Below are positions 42,301 to 53,027 of a DNA stretch of 64,000 bases, piece by piece (the stretch's first letter is position 1; each line of letters begins with the position of its first letter). The stretch is taken from NCBI GenBank assembly GCA_012845835.1, contig JABAKD010000003.1:4143171-4207170 (forward strand), given 5' to 3'. The stretch comes from Undaria pinnatifida (Eukaryota; Sar; Phaeophyceae; Laminariales; Alariaceae). A program made the translations under genes and the position numbers. Below the pieces are notes generated by a model. It did not search any database, was not told the DNA's origin, and saw only the letters and a list, made by a program, of their open reading frames with translations.

Positions 42301-43524
42301 AGGTGCTGGAGCCCTGGGAAGATCCGAAAAACCAAGTGAAATCAAAAGTCGTCAGGGAAATACCACTCTTTTCCGCCTAAAAACGCACGATACGGAAAAA
42401 GGCGCACAAGTGAAAAGGTCAAATGTGCAAACTGAACTCACATGGCCGCGGGTATCCACTCAACTACAGCATGGAGTTCCCCCGTCCCCACAACTAACCA
42501 ACTCGCGGCTACAAACTACAGCGATTGGGCTGCCTGCACCGTACGAACCGCACGGTAATCGTGAGTATAGACGAACGCGCCTGCTGTCTGGAGTGCTGTC
42601 AGAGTGACGACCCGCGGGCATGCAGTGAAACAAGCGCAATGGAACCAAAAACCACAGTACAGATATCAATCATCGCCCCTCCTTCCCGAGTTATATGACA
42701 GGTTGCAGCGTAGCTACGACGCCCGTGCCTGAAAATTGAAAATTGCGGCGGGTCGTTCCCCGTGAAGGGTATACAACTCTTCTACAAACTCTACAAAAAT
42801 CAGTGACGTCAGTAACATGTTGTACTACTGCCTCGTAAAAATAACCCTTGAAAAAAAGACGATCGCTGCTCTCATGATGATGATGTGCGTGCCGGTCGTG
42901 GGTCTCCGTGTGCCATCCTCCTGCTGTGGTTCTCCGTGGCCGCCTCATCGCCTTAGCTCACTCGGCCAGCTCCTTCGCACTTGCTCTCGTTGACACTCAA
43001 TTCCAGCCGGTTCCCCTTCTCCCCCGTCCAAAAAAAACAAAATGCTCCACGCAGGTTGCGGTGCTGATCTGAAAAACAAAAATTCTCGTTCAGGGAGAGT
43101 TCAATCCGTCTCTTCCCTGCCCGTCGACGGCCAGTCGCCCTCCTCCTTCGTCGTCGAATCCAGCCTCCTGCCGGCGCAGGTCCCTCCACGCAAACTGATA
43201 CTACGCCGTAGCGTGGCTCGTGGTGGCGCCTGCCTCCGCGCACGAGCATCCCGATTAAGCATTGCTGCTCCGCCGCTGCTGCCTAAAAAGACGCGCGAAT
43301 CGTAGGTGACCATGCCTAACGCACCACGTACGACCCAACTCTACCGCCACGCCTAAGCCTCGCGGCCACACGCAGCAGCAAGAAGGTATCACTCCTTGAG
43401 GGTGAGTCCGGCCTTACACCCGCCAGAAAGACCCCCCCACTCTCGCTACAAGCCTGCTAGGGCATGCTTCGCAGCATGCCTTACCGAGGCGGCAAGGGGG
43501 GACGAAGTACTACCTGGAACATGC
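42301..43524. other. Intergenic with a GC-rich segment at 42950-43400
   Basis: The GC-rich part holds an 87-codon plus frame (43042-43305, MLHAGCGADLKNKNSRSGRV...) and overlapping minus frames. No domain or splice partner was identified, so it is not called a gene. Confidence 0.35.
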
Positions 43525-43790
43525 CGAGTCACAGCGACCTATGGTAGCGCCTATCCAAGCGCAGCGACCTAGAGTCTACGGGTAGTCTTTCCAAGCACAG
43601 ATAGTGATCTATCGTATTTCCAGGCACACCACCGTAGATTGTTTCCACACGCACGGTGACCTGGAATATTTTCAGGCACAGCGACCTAGAGTATTTCCAA
43701 GCACAGCGGCCTAGAGAATTTCCAATCGTGTCGACGTGGAATCTTTCCAGGCACGTTGACCCTACATGATTTCCACGCAGTGTGTGTTGT
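43525..43790 (+). repeat. Family O minisatellite, array 2
   Basis: About nine units near 'TATTTCCAGGCACAGCGACC' plus TAGAG, 25-30 bp each. Confidence 0.8.
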
Positions 43791-43990
43791 CTCCACATTA
43801 AGCCGTGATTTTTACCCAACGACATCAGTACACCTAGTGTCCGTGCTGATTCTTTATCCTAGAGAGAGACAAATTATGTGGTTACAGACTGAAACAAGAG
43901 TAAAACCAAACAGATGCAAGTCATCAAGGTAAAGCAAGTGAAGTGCTAGCGTACCGGGCACGAGAACACAACGAAAACAAGCCAGACCAT
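43785..43990 (-). mobile_element. Family F retroposon, copy 3
   Basis: Matches 8655-8900 (see there). The tail border TGTGTGTTGTCTCCACATTA abuts the O array. Confidence 0.7.
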
Positions 43991-44405
43991 AAGAAACAGA
44001 GAAAAACAAAACAAAACAAAACAAAGCAATACAAAGCAATACAAAACAATACAAAACAATACAATACAAAACAAAACAAGACAAAACAAAACAAAACAAT
44101 ACAATGCAAAACGAAACAATACAAGACAAAACGAAACAAACGGCAAGTGTTCTGAAGAATGTGAAGGCAAGAAGATTAGAACGAAAAGGCTGCAAGAACA
44201 GCATACGTGCTTGCAAGAGGAACAGATACGAGCTGTTGCACGGACAGAACAACACGGAAAAGTTAGCTGCTGTTGCACCGACAAAGCAACACGAAGAAGA
44301 GGAAGAAGATAGCGACATAAGGCATATATAGGGCATAATAAGGCATAATAGGGCATAATAAGGCATAATAAGACATGATAAGGCATAATAAGGCATAATA
44401 AGGCC
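43991..44405 (+). repeat. ACAAA/ACAAT microsatellite and GGCATAATAA minisatellite
   Basis: 44000-44145 consists of ACAAA, ACAAT and GCAAT units. 44318-44405 has eight GGCATAATAA-type units. Phe/Cys/Leu-rich minus frames across both are artefacts. Confidence 0.85.
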
Positions 44406-44599
44406 GGTGGGGAGGGAAATAAGGGGGCAAACAAAAGAGAGAACGACGGCAAGTATCATTACTATATTGTCGCTTTCGCGCTCCCCCCATTGAGCTCAAC
44501 GAAAACAAACAAAACAGAAACTACCACTCACCGTAGGGGGTTCAGGGCTATATACATTATAAACATAAAATATATACTACTTCGTATATACTGGAGTAC

Positions 44600-44700
44600 T
44601 AAATTATAAGAATAAAAAAACAGTCCAGCTGTGAGATCGAATATTTTGTCGAAACTCATCTTTGCAAGCTGTGTGTACTATATACTAAATACTATAGTAG
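44600..44700 (+). repeat. Family G dispersed repeat, copy 6
   Basis: 'TCCAGCTGTGAGATCGAATA' and 'CTCATCTTTGCAAGCTGTGT'. Between 44701 and 44970 nothing is recognised. Confidence 0.65.
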
Positions 44701-44969
44701 CGCACGCCCCACTCATTAATCGAACTGGTACCTTGCCACACGATTTACCACTTCTTTTCTGCATTCATCTAGAGCTGTATCAATACGGCTGCTCCCCCAT
44801 GGTTTCCCTTGGTTGCTGCTCTTGGCGTCCTCTGCTGTGAGGTGTAGCCAGCTCTGCTCCGCCTCGCCCCTGTGCCATCTCGCCATGAAGCGGTCCGCCT
44901 CGTCGACGGCCCCCCGGTGCCAGTTCCTACGCTTCTGAGCCGCCCTCGGTCACAACACAGTATCTACTC

Positions 44970-45440
44970 CGAACAGCAATGGCCTAGAATATTTCGAAAC
45001 ACAGCGACCTGTAACAGCACCTTTCCAACCACAGCGACCCAGAGTCTTTCCAACCACAGCGACCTGGAGCATTTCCGAGCACAGCGACCAATTAATAGAG
45101 TGTTTTCAACTTCAACCTTCTTGAATACGATACGTCCAAATACCGCTAATATTAATATCTGTGGTAGCACCTGTCCAACGCACAGCGACCTAGAGCCATT
45201 CCAAGCACAACGGCCTAGGATATGTCCGATCAGAGCAACGTATTGATGGGATGCTTTCATGCACAGCGGCTTAAGAACATGTTGCAAGCTGATCGACCTC
45301 GAATATTTCCAAGCACAGCAAAGCAAAGTATTGGCCATTGCCCAGCACAAAGACCCAGAGTATTGCCGAGCACAGCGAGCCACAGCAGTATTGCCTTGAA
45401 GCACGGCGGCTTGGTGCTTTCAAGCACATCGACCTTTGGG
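44970..45440 (+). repeat. Family O minisatellite, array 3
   Basis: About sixteen units of 'CATTTCCAAGCACAGCGACC' plus TAGAG with drift. The longest O array. Confidence 0.85.
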
Positions 45441-45462
45441 TTAGGGTTACCTGTGTTTTTCT

Positions 45463-45669
45463 CCGGGGCTTTTCACGGTTCATAACCTGGCCCGCTGGTC
45501 GGCTTTTGTAACTTGCGGGTCGAGTCGGGTCGGGTCAGGAGCTGTTGGGAATCTCACGGGTCGGGTCGGGTCGAGTTGGGTCAGGAAGTTTTCAAGTTTG
45601 ACGGGTCGGGCCGGGTCGCCCTGACCGTAGCCGACCTGCGAAAAGGGATTCGGCCCCTACAAAGCCCTG
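45463..45669. mobile_element. hAT-like GGGTCG-filled MITE, copy 1
   Basis: Ends CCGGGGCTTTTCACGG and ACAAAGCCCTG are near inverse. The interior is GGGTCGGGTCGGGTCAGG-type sequence. Flanks GTTTTTCT and GTGTTCTC are at best a decayed 8-bp duplication. Confidence 0.5.
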
Positions 45670-45850
45670 GTGTTCTCCCACTAGTTCGAGTTTAGAAATT
45701 CTTGCGGTCCTGAATATTATCATCGCGTACTATAAATAAACTATCGGTGAGCCACCGACCAGCTATCGTTTGACTGACATTTCAGTGCGTACAGTGTTTT
45801 GCGGTGAGTTGGCTGACTACTAGCAGTAAATCGTGGGGTGATTGGTTAGC

Positions 45851-45965
45851 TTGGACGGGTACTACGATAGAGGTACGAGTAGAACTTTTTGTCTGTGGTG
45901 GTTTGTGAAATGGCGGGGCTCCTTGACCCAAAATCGTGGGGAAATCATCCTTTTTGGGGGCGATA
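45851..45965 (+). mobile_element. TIR-C left part, copy 2
   Basis: 'ACTACGATAGAGGTACGAGT', TTTTTGTCTG and GGCGGGGCTCCTTGACCC then AAAATCGTGGGGAAA. The right end is missing. Confidence 0.65.
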
Positions 45966-45984
45966 ATGTATTTTTCAAGGGTGT

Positions 45985-46150
45985 GTGCGGCACGGTACCG
46001 GTATTCTCGGTACGGGTATGGATGTCGTATCGAAGTGATCGAAGGGTCCGGTACCGGTATTGACGCCGTACCGAACTTACCGAAGTGTCCGGTACCGGTA
46101 ATACCGGCGGTATATACCGCCGGTACGCCTCGGTACGTACGGTACCGAAC
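45985..46150. repeat. GGTACCGGTA words with a 24-bp perfect palindrome
   Basis: Five GGTACCG words. 46102-46125 is an exact palindrome centred on TATATA (TACCGGCGGTA with its inverse). Confidence 0.75.
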
Positions 46151-46650
46151 ACGCCCTTGGTATTTTTATACATGGGCAATGGGTGGCTTCATCGGGTAGG
46201 TGTTTTTGTTTACTCCCAATCAGTTGTTTTGTGAGTTATGGAGTGCTTTACCTCAACCAACCACCCGCAGAAGGAAAAAAAGAGCCAGTGCACCACTACC
46301 ACACCGTAGCATGTATCTTCAAGTGCTATGTACAATGCGTACAGTGTTTTTTGCGAGTGCGGAGTTACGCGCCGTTGTATATATCTGAAGGATTTATTTA
46401 TGGCTCGAATTGGGTTATACGTGGAGAATATTTTTGTAATCAGGCGGTCGACTTACACCACTCGCAACTACCTGGATAGTATCTAGCCCTCAAGCCCAGT
46501 GACCCCACAACACTAGCCCTAACGCTTCGTTCGCTCTCGCTGCTTTCCCCTCGCAGTAGTACACCCTTATAGGTGTGTCAAACAGCGGCGGGAGCTTCCG
46601 CGTAGGGTGGGGAACGGAGCGTCCTCGAGGGGAACGCTAGCGCGTTTGCC
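46151..46650 (+). promoter_or_regulatory. Upstream region of the small membrane-protein gene
   Basis: Repeat-poor. The last 130 bp are GC-rich with a short C/T patch (46530-46555) and lead to TTTGCCATGT. No TATA box can be assigned with confidence (TTATAGG at 46567 is a weak candidate). Confidence 0.3.
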
Positions 46651-49600
46651 ATGTCGAGGGGGCTGTTCGCGGTGCTTCTGCTAGGCCTGTCGGTGAGAGA
46701 CTTTTGGGCCCGAATATTCTGTGTCACGGGGACCCTCGACCACAGAGCTACCATGAATATTTCTTCAAATTATATTCGGCGATCCCATTTATTGTTCTTC
46801 GTAATGGTCGTTGTGTGGCTGTGTCTGTGGTGTTGTAATGTTCGCTGTATGACTGCCTGTGTATTCCGAGGGCTTGTTCATGGGATGGCGCTTGCGTTTT
46901 TCTTCCCAGTCGGTTTTTGAGTGAGGCAATAGAGCTCCTGATCCATGCTATACGATCTAATGAGAAATGTTGTCTTAGTGACGACCTGGTGTCTGGTGGG
47001 CAATGGGAAGGAATCTGCGCTCCCTTTTTACGTTTCAAAGGCATTCGTTCTATGGTTGTGTCAATGTTCTCCATGGACGTGTTCATCGGGATTTCGCTTG
47101 CAATATACAAGGTATATCAGAGTCGGTTATGGGGCGAGGTACAGAGCGCCCGAGCCATGCTATGATACGATCGGCAGCGATACTTTTTTCTTTCGCGTCA
47201 AGATACCTCAGATTGCTCACATGAGGATCTCCCTGATTCCTAACACAAAGAGCTCTCAGATTCATGACATGACATGAAGAGCTCTCGGACTTTTCGCACG
47301 AGAGCCCTCCGTTTTATGGCTTAGCAATATGTCACATTCCTCACGCGAGGAGGTCTCAGATCCTCACACGAGGAGCTCTGGGGTGTTGGTAAGGTACCTA
47401 TGGAGCTCCCGAGCTAAGCTACGATAGCGGGAGTACCTAGTTTTTGTCAGGTTCCTCGCGTGAGGAGCTCTCAGATCGCTTGCGCGAGGAGCCCTCAGAT
47501 TTATGGGAATCACATGCGGAGCTCTCATTTTCTTCACTCAAGGAGCTCCCAGATCACGAGGAGCTCTCAGAGTCATCACATGAGGAGCTGTCAATATTTT
47601 TCACGCGCAGAGCTCGCAGATTCCTCACGCGAAGAGGTCTCGGTTTGTTGTCAAGTGTTTATGGAGCTCCCGAGCCAAGCTACGATGGCGGGAGTATCTA
47701 GTTTCTGTCAGGTTCCTCGCGCAAGGAGTTCACATATTCCTCGCACGAAGAGCTCTCAGATTCATGGTATGAAGAGCATCTCAGATCCATCACATGAGGA
47801 GTTCTCAGATTCATCATAACAGGAACTATCAGGTTGCCCATAAGAGGAGCTCTCAAGTTCCTCACAAGAGGGGTTCTCAGATTCTTCACGCGAAAAGCTC
47901 CCCGAGTCCTCACATGAGGAGCTCGCAGATTAGCCCCGCGAGAAGTTCTCAGATCCCTCACACGAAAAGCTCTCAGATTATCCGCTCGAGGAACTCCCAG
48001 ATTCCTCACACGAAGAGCTCTCAGATTCCTCACGCGAAGAGCTCTCAGATTCCTCACGCGAGCTCTATACCTCACCCTAAAGCCCGCACTTGATTTTGAA
48101 AATATATTACAGACCTCGGACAGATGATATCCCTATTGATCTACAAATGATCTGTCTCTTTCAGGGGAGACAGATCCCTGGACTATATGGTCTGCACGGC
48201 CTACAGGTCATGTTGATCGGTGGGAGCCGTATGATCTGTGTACCCTGGCCCATGTTTCCTGGCTTAGATATGTGCTACGCAGATCCCGCACAACGTATTA
48301 TAACGGCAGATAAAGGGTCTAGATTACCTACATGATCTATGTGATCTAGATGATCTGTATGATATATATGGTCAATATGATCTAGATGGTCTAGATTATC
48401 TAGACAATCTAGATGGTCTACCAGGTTTTTGATCTATTTGATCTATATGTAGATATATATATGTAAAGTATGATCTTGTTTTGTTTTGGCTCGCTGCTCT
48501 CCGGCGGCCAAGGGCTTCTTCTCGCGCTTTCGGCTGCGGGGCAAGCAAGGCTGCCATGGGTGCATTATGAACCATGCCTAGATCTCGGCCGAGCTCCGTG
48601 GCGGTGCTCGGCGCACTAAACGTGGCTGAGCTGGCTCTTTTTTGCCATGGCATGGGATTGCGTTCTGCCTCCCTGAGACGAGCAGGTCACTTGGAACATC
48701 CGAAATCCGAAATTGTTTTACAATTTTTGATAAACTTTACATTTTTTTTGTTCATTTTTGTTTTGTAAAAGAATGGCCCACTACCCGCCCAGTCTCGAAT
48801 CGCCTGCTCTGTTTTTATCACACCCTCTCAGCAGTTGCAGCAGTAGAAGCCGCAGTAGCTGCAGCACAGCCGCAGCAGCAGCAGCTGGAGCAATATGCAG
48901 CAGCAGCACACATCTGCCGAGCGCCATATCTTTCGCGGCAAAGAGCAGGGTGCAGACAAGGGTGTATCGTGCGCCGAAATGGGCCCTGTTCTCTCACTTG
49001 GTATGCCGTATCGGCCGGGAATATAAGGAACAATACAATAATCATATTCATTGGTCAACATCCTTAATATTTATGCCCAGCAAGAAACTGTGAACACATC
49101 CGCAACGTTTGGTTGACTTCCTCGGGCACCGTAATAGCTGCCATGAACCGTGTGCGCCTGGTGAACGCGCGACGGGGGCCAGGTCTCCTCGACTTCGATG
49201 GGTCGGGGCTGCCGATTTCCGTCGTGGCTTGGCCGGCGTCGGTCGAGATAGGGTGGCTGGGGATGGGGCGCCTAGTGCCTCCATGAAAACAAAAAATCTC
49301 GGGGTGCTGCTGCAAGAGACCTGGATTAGACATAAATATACACACCTATTAGAGCACAAGACGCCTACCAATCGGTCCTTATATTCCAGTCCACGAGGAT
49401 AGGTTGCTCTTGCCCCAGGAACGAGGACAGTATATAAGGGCCGTCTGGAGTGCGTGCGTGTGCGTGTGTACATAGTGTGTACATAGTGTGTATGTATGTT
49501 TGTGCCTGTTGTGGTGTATATATACGACATGATGATGAGTGGTCAGTTACAAGCCGTGCGATCGTCCATCGTCCGCCCGCTCGCTCACTCGATCGTTCCA

Positions 49601-51643
49601 TTGTGTGTGTAGTATATGTGTGTGACACGTCTAGTTCTTCGTTTCACGAATAGCATGTTAACGTGCGTTACCTGTGACTCTCTTTTCGCCTTGCGACGCC
49701 CCCGGGATTTCACGTTACACACATTCCGAAGGGGAACCTTGTATGAGCTATATGATCTACATGATCTGTATGATCTAGATCATCTAGATTATCTACATCG
49801 TGATCTGTCCGAGGTTTGAAATATTGCAAGTGCAGTCGGTGATCGGGTGCGTTGTCGAGCTTCTTATCCTCAGTTGATGTAAATTATATCATATCGTAGT
49901 AAATGATATCGTATCATAGTGAGGCCACACTTGACCGACGCAACGATGTAATACTTGACAGCTTATAAGGATTTGTACTGTCCCTGGTACAACGATTTGA
50001 CATAATCCTGATGTAGGGATACTGGACTGGGGTAACTGTTGATGATGTGGCACTTGACCGATGCGTTGAGATATTGGTGTAATGATGTGATCCTAATGCT
50101 ATGGGCGTGCGCTACCAATGCCCTCGTGTGATATACCAGGTGTGCCTCGTGATGATGCTGTAAATGTTTCTCATTCGATGTGATGACTTGCTAGTGATGT
50201 GGTGCTTATGATGTGACACTCTATCGATGTAATGATATGATATGATATGATATGATATCGACTGAGAACGATGTGATAATTATGCGCCGTGGTACTTCAG
50301 GCACCGGTGTCGGCGGGCGTGAGTCAGACAAAGCAGACGGCATGGATTTGCTTCGCTGTGTTCATCGTCCTATTCGTTGCGGCAGCCCTCTGGGTTAGAC
50401 AACGGAGAACACGAACGGTGAGACTGCCCACCTCCACTTGGGTTGGGTGGGGTGGTGGGTTGGGTTGGGTTGGGTTGGGTTGGGTTGGGTTGGGTTGGGT
50501 TGGGTTGGGTTGGGTTGGGTTGGGTTGGGTTGGGTTGGGTTGGGTTGGGTTGGGTTGGGTTGGGTTGGGTTGGGTCGGGTTGGGTTGGGTTGAGTTAGGT
50601 TGGGCAGGGTTGGGCTGGGCTGGGTTGGGTTGGGTTGAGCTTGGTTGGGTTGGGTTGGGTTGGGTTGGGTTGGGTTGCGGGGTGGCAACACACGGGTGGG
50701 CCGGGAGCGGCGATTGACTTTGCTTGGCATGGCTTGGGCTTGGTTGGGTCGCGTTTGGATTTGCTTCGCCGTCTTCGTATATAGTCCTCTTCGCTGCGGG
50801 ATCTCTCTACGCTAGACAACGTAGAACACGAACGGCGACACTGCCCACCTCAACGTGGGCTGAGAGCCATCCTACGGCAAGGAATGCATTTTTTTACCGA
50901 CGATGCTTTTCTTTTTTTTCGTTTTTGGAGCTTCAGAAGTTGGGAAGCTGCTCAATATCGTTAGGTCCGATGTACGTTGGTCTATACTACATTTGTGTAT
51001 CTAGCCCTTGGGATTGTGTATCAGGCATATACCGTACAAGCCTCCTCAAGTTAGGTTGTTAGATGAGGTTCTGACATCTTCACCGAAGGGATTTGGATAA
51101 TTATATGCTACCCCAGCCGTAGCATGCCCCTGGCTTAGGCTGGGTGGGGTTATTGGTGCGGCAGCACATGGGTGGGTTGGGTGTTTTGGTTGGTTGGGTG
51201 GGTGAGTTGGTCTGAGTTGGGTTGGGTTGGGATGGGCTTGGATGGGCTCGGTTGCGCTTGGGTTGTGGTGCAGCAACACATGGGCGGCAGGGGTGGGTGA
51301 GGGTGGGATAGTATCGCAACCCGAATCTTGTGAGATGTCCACCGCTAGTATTTGGTCGTCAAACTTTGCTTGACCCTCTCCCCCTCTCCAATCACACGTG
51401 CCCTCGTATGTGCTATGCCCCTTCTGCCTGATAACCCCCTCTCCCGCCCCTCCATCACTCATGCCTCCGCATGTGCTGTACCCCCTTCTTCCACCTGGTG
51501 TGCAGGCTCAACGACCTCGGGGCAGCGGCGAGGCCACCCCAGTTGCGGTTAGCGCGTGGGGTAAGGCGGCTCCGCCTAAGGATAACGGGAAGGCTGGGTA
51601 TGGGCAGTCGGTAGCAGGTGGTGCGTGGGAGCGAGATGCGTAA
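46651..51643 (+). CDS. Small type I membrane protein, 3 exons, 98 residues, family unknown
   Basis: Exons: 46651-46692, 50301-50417 and 51506-51643 (stop TAA 51641-51643), all phase 0. Donors are TCG|GTGAGA and ACG|GTGAGA; acceptors are CTTCAG and TGTGCAG behind a C/T tract. Exon 1 with exon 2 gives MSRGLFAVLLLGLSAPVSA, a textbook signal peptide with a VSA cleavage motif (-3/-1 rule) that exists only after splicing. Then follow a short luminal segment GVSQTKQTA, a helix WICFAVFIVLFVAAALWV (29-46), and the stop-transfer cluster RQRRTRT. The Gly/Ala/Pro-rich tail ends GGAWERDA. Topology would be N-out with a 52-residue basic cytoplasmic tail. The 9-residue outer part is unusually small; a skipped phase-0 exon could add an ectodomain. 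No family is recognised, and a secretory-pathway or plasma-membrane location is inference. Introns are 3608 and 1088 nt. Confidence 0.6.
46693..47219. other. Intron 1 start of the membrane-protein gene
   Basis: No exon recognised. 47117-47165 and 47645-47690 share 'GAGCTCCCGAGC.A.GCTACGAT' with 47400-47425. Confidence 0.4.
47220..48075 (+). repeat. GAGCTCTCAGATTCCTCACG minisatellite in intron 1
   Basis: About 30 units of 24-27 bp centred on GAGCTCTCAGATTCCTCACG plus CGAA. The 24-bp period is a multiple of three, so plus and minus frames stay open for 100-125 codons (SSQIPHT.. and LRALRVRN..). No start context or splice link; not treated as coding. Confidence 0.85.
48112..48430. mobile_element. 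TIR-K element, copy 3, with GATCTAGAT expansion
   Basis: ACCTCGGACAGATGATATCC left end, interior GTATGATCTGTGTACCC, CATGTTTCCTGGCTTAG and CGTATTATAACGGCAG. Then from 48330 a run of GATCTA/GATGAT/GTCTAGAT words. Confidence 0.65.
48470..49345 (+). other. GC-rich segment of intron 1 with possible coding fragments
   Basis: Frames MPRSRPSSVAVLGALNVAEL (48574), AAVAAAQPQQQQLEQYAAAA (48795-49000) and SSGTVIAAMNRVRLVNARRG (from about 49122) look protein-like. Donor- and acceptor-like sites exist (48685, 48792, 49001, 49080), but the phases do not connect. They could be exons of another gene or of an alternative isoform; I cannot support either. Confidence 0.2.
49736..49822. mobile_element. TIR-K fragment
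   Basis: TATATGATCTACATGATCTG to 'CGTGATCTGTCCGAGGTTTG', the right end of the element only. Confidence 0.6.
49870..50275 (+). repeat. GATAT/GATGT-rich degenerate repeats
   Basis: Repeated ACTTGACCGATGC, AATGATGTGA and a (GATAT)4 run at 50239-50259, just upstream of the exon 2 acceptor. Confidence 0.55.
50445..50690 (+). repeat. (GGGTT)n array in intron 2
   Basis: About 45 GGGTT pentamers, the first half perfect, later ones with A or C changes. The array begins 27 nt after the exon 2 donor. Trp/Gly/Leu frames are artefacts. High quadruplex potential on the + strand. Confidence 0.95.
50756..50843 (+). pseudogene. Decayed duplicate of membrane exon 2
   Basis: TGGATTTGCTTCGCCGTCTTC to AGACAACGTAGAACACGAAC repeats 50343-50417. 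ATC is replaced by GTATATA (+4 nt, frameshift), and the donor GTGAG is now GCGAC. After the shift it still reads IVLFAAGSLYARQRRTRT. The downstream ACTGCCCACCTC is also duplicated (50428, 50842). No acceptor lies before it. Confidence 0.8.
51125..51262 (+). repeat. Degenerate TGGGT/TTGGG array
   Basis: Second, decayed GGGTT-type stretch in intron 2 (GGTTGGGTGTTTTGGTTGG...). Confidence 0.75.
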
Positions 51644-51699
51644 TCGTTTTCTTTGCGTTGACCTTAGTTGAAGAAATGGAAATCGATACCATTTTTTTT

Positions 51700-51920
51700 T
51701 GGGGGAAATATCGGTTTTCGATCGATAATATCGTTTTTCGATATATCAAAAAGAAGTTTTCGAGTATTAAAACACAGTTTTTCGATATATCAAAATGTCG
51801 GTTTTCAATACATCGAAATGTCGGTTTTATATATATCGATTTTTCGATATATCAATATCGGTTTTCGATGTGTCGAACATGCGATTCTTCAAAAAATGGG
51901 TTTTCAATGTGTCGTAACGC
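51700..51920 (+). repeat. TTTTCGATATATCAA tandem repeats
   Basis: About eight units of 22-30 bp with 'TCGGTTTTCGAT' and 'TTTCGATATATCAAAA'. Lies just after the stop codon of the membrane gene and may overlap its 3' UTR. Confidence 0.8.
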
Positions 51921-52019
51921 GTTTTGCCCTCCGTCCCTTGACATCCCTGTATTCTAAACGGCAAGTTTCTACGAATGGGCTACGGTAGAATCAAAGTGGA
52001 CCGATTGCGTTCTTTTGTT

Positions 52020-52490
52020 ACTGGTATATATATATATATTTTTTTTCCTCATTCTCCGGCGGATGGGGAAAAATAAAGGTTAAGCTCACCACACTTCCAC
52101 GTATTTTCATACGCGTCGTGTGTCGATTTAACTCAGTTGCTTTCGCAACCCAACGCTAGCTGGCGCACCCTTCGGATCCCACTGTAGCGATAGCGTGAGC
52201 TGTCCCTATCAGTGGTCTTCGTTACTACTCCGGCGGCGTAAGCTAATCTACTGGTACACGGGTTCGTGTGTATGTCGACCCGACCTGTCCCCTGAGGGTC
52301 AGCTTCGGCGGAGATTGCCACCCGGAATGTCATCTTTCCGGGTAGTGTGGGACTTGCGTAAGCTCACCCACTAACAAAACCCCTGGCCATGGGAGATGGC
52401 CTTCCGCCGGACTTGGTCCAGTTACGGTCCACCCTACCCATTCGGGCGTTGGTCCGTATCGAACTCGATGTTGGTTCGATATGCGATATC
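52020..52490 (-). mobile_element. Family H retroposon 3' end, minus-strand copy
   Basis: The minus strand carries MTFRVAISAEADPQGTGRVD... (66 codons, 52333-52133), the upstream frame end KSGGRPSPMARGFVSG and the same 3' part; the A-rich tail is the T-run 52042-52049. Compared with copy 1 there is a 9-nt and a 3-nt indel. Confidence 0.75.
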
Positions 52491-53027
52491 CCTTAGGGTT
52501 TCACTTTTGCCATGATTTGTGTCCGTCGGTGGGGATTCCAGGAGGCCTTTTCTTTTCACCTCTTGCTTGCGTTGGTTTTACTACGTTTAGACAGGCGTTT
52601 TTTAGTTATCCCTGTAAGAAATACATCCGCGTGTTTGGGGACAACTGCTTGAAATTAGTCAGGATAAAAAAAAACGGAAAATTGTGCAGTATAAAAAGCG
52701 TTAGACACAACTACTGGAATTAGTGAGAAAAACAAATTGCGGGGAAAAAAAAGTGCAGTAGTGGAAAGCTTTAAAAGATGCGCTTTGTTCTTCAGTCGTT
52801 GTGTGCAGTACATACAGGACACCTGTACCAAGAAAAGACGGGTACTCACGGAGGCAGTCTTGGATTATGGGGGAGAACAGCACAAGAAATCCCTACGCGG
52901 TTATGTTGGAGCCAGTGTAGAGCACACCCTGTACCACGTAAGAAGTCAAGGCTGGGCCCAAATTCGTCCTTCTTACTTGGTGTCCTGCACCGTAGACGGG
53001 TTTCAAGAAGAGAACAGGCGTGTTTTG
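52491..53027. other. Intergenic, pB-A trace
   Basis: 52612-52665 resembles pB-A interior (GTGTTTGGGGACAACTGCTT, GAAATTAGT). No gene. Confidence 0.4.

Noticed and set aside
42950-43350. GC-rich segment as a gene
   Set aside because: Plus and minus frames are both open with no known domain and no paired splice sites; left as intergenic.
47460-48093. Ser/Gln/Ile/His-rich repeat protein
   Set aside because: Minisatellite with period 24; frames on both strands are equally open, and the array lies inside an intron.
48574-49270. Additional exons of the membrane-protein gene
   Set aside because: Splice-like sites exist, but the phases (1, 2, then a needed 1) do not join without a stop. Direct joining of 46692 to 50301 gives a better signal peptide.
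50289-50717. 142-codon frame with WVGLGWVGLG repeats as one protein
   Set aside because: Only the first 43 codons are plausible; the rest is the GGGTT array beyond a GTGAGA donor, and a later exon continues the phase.
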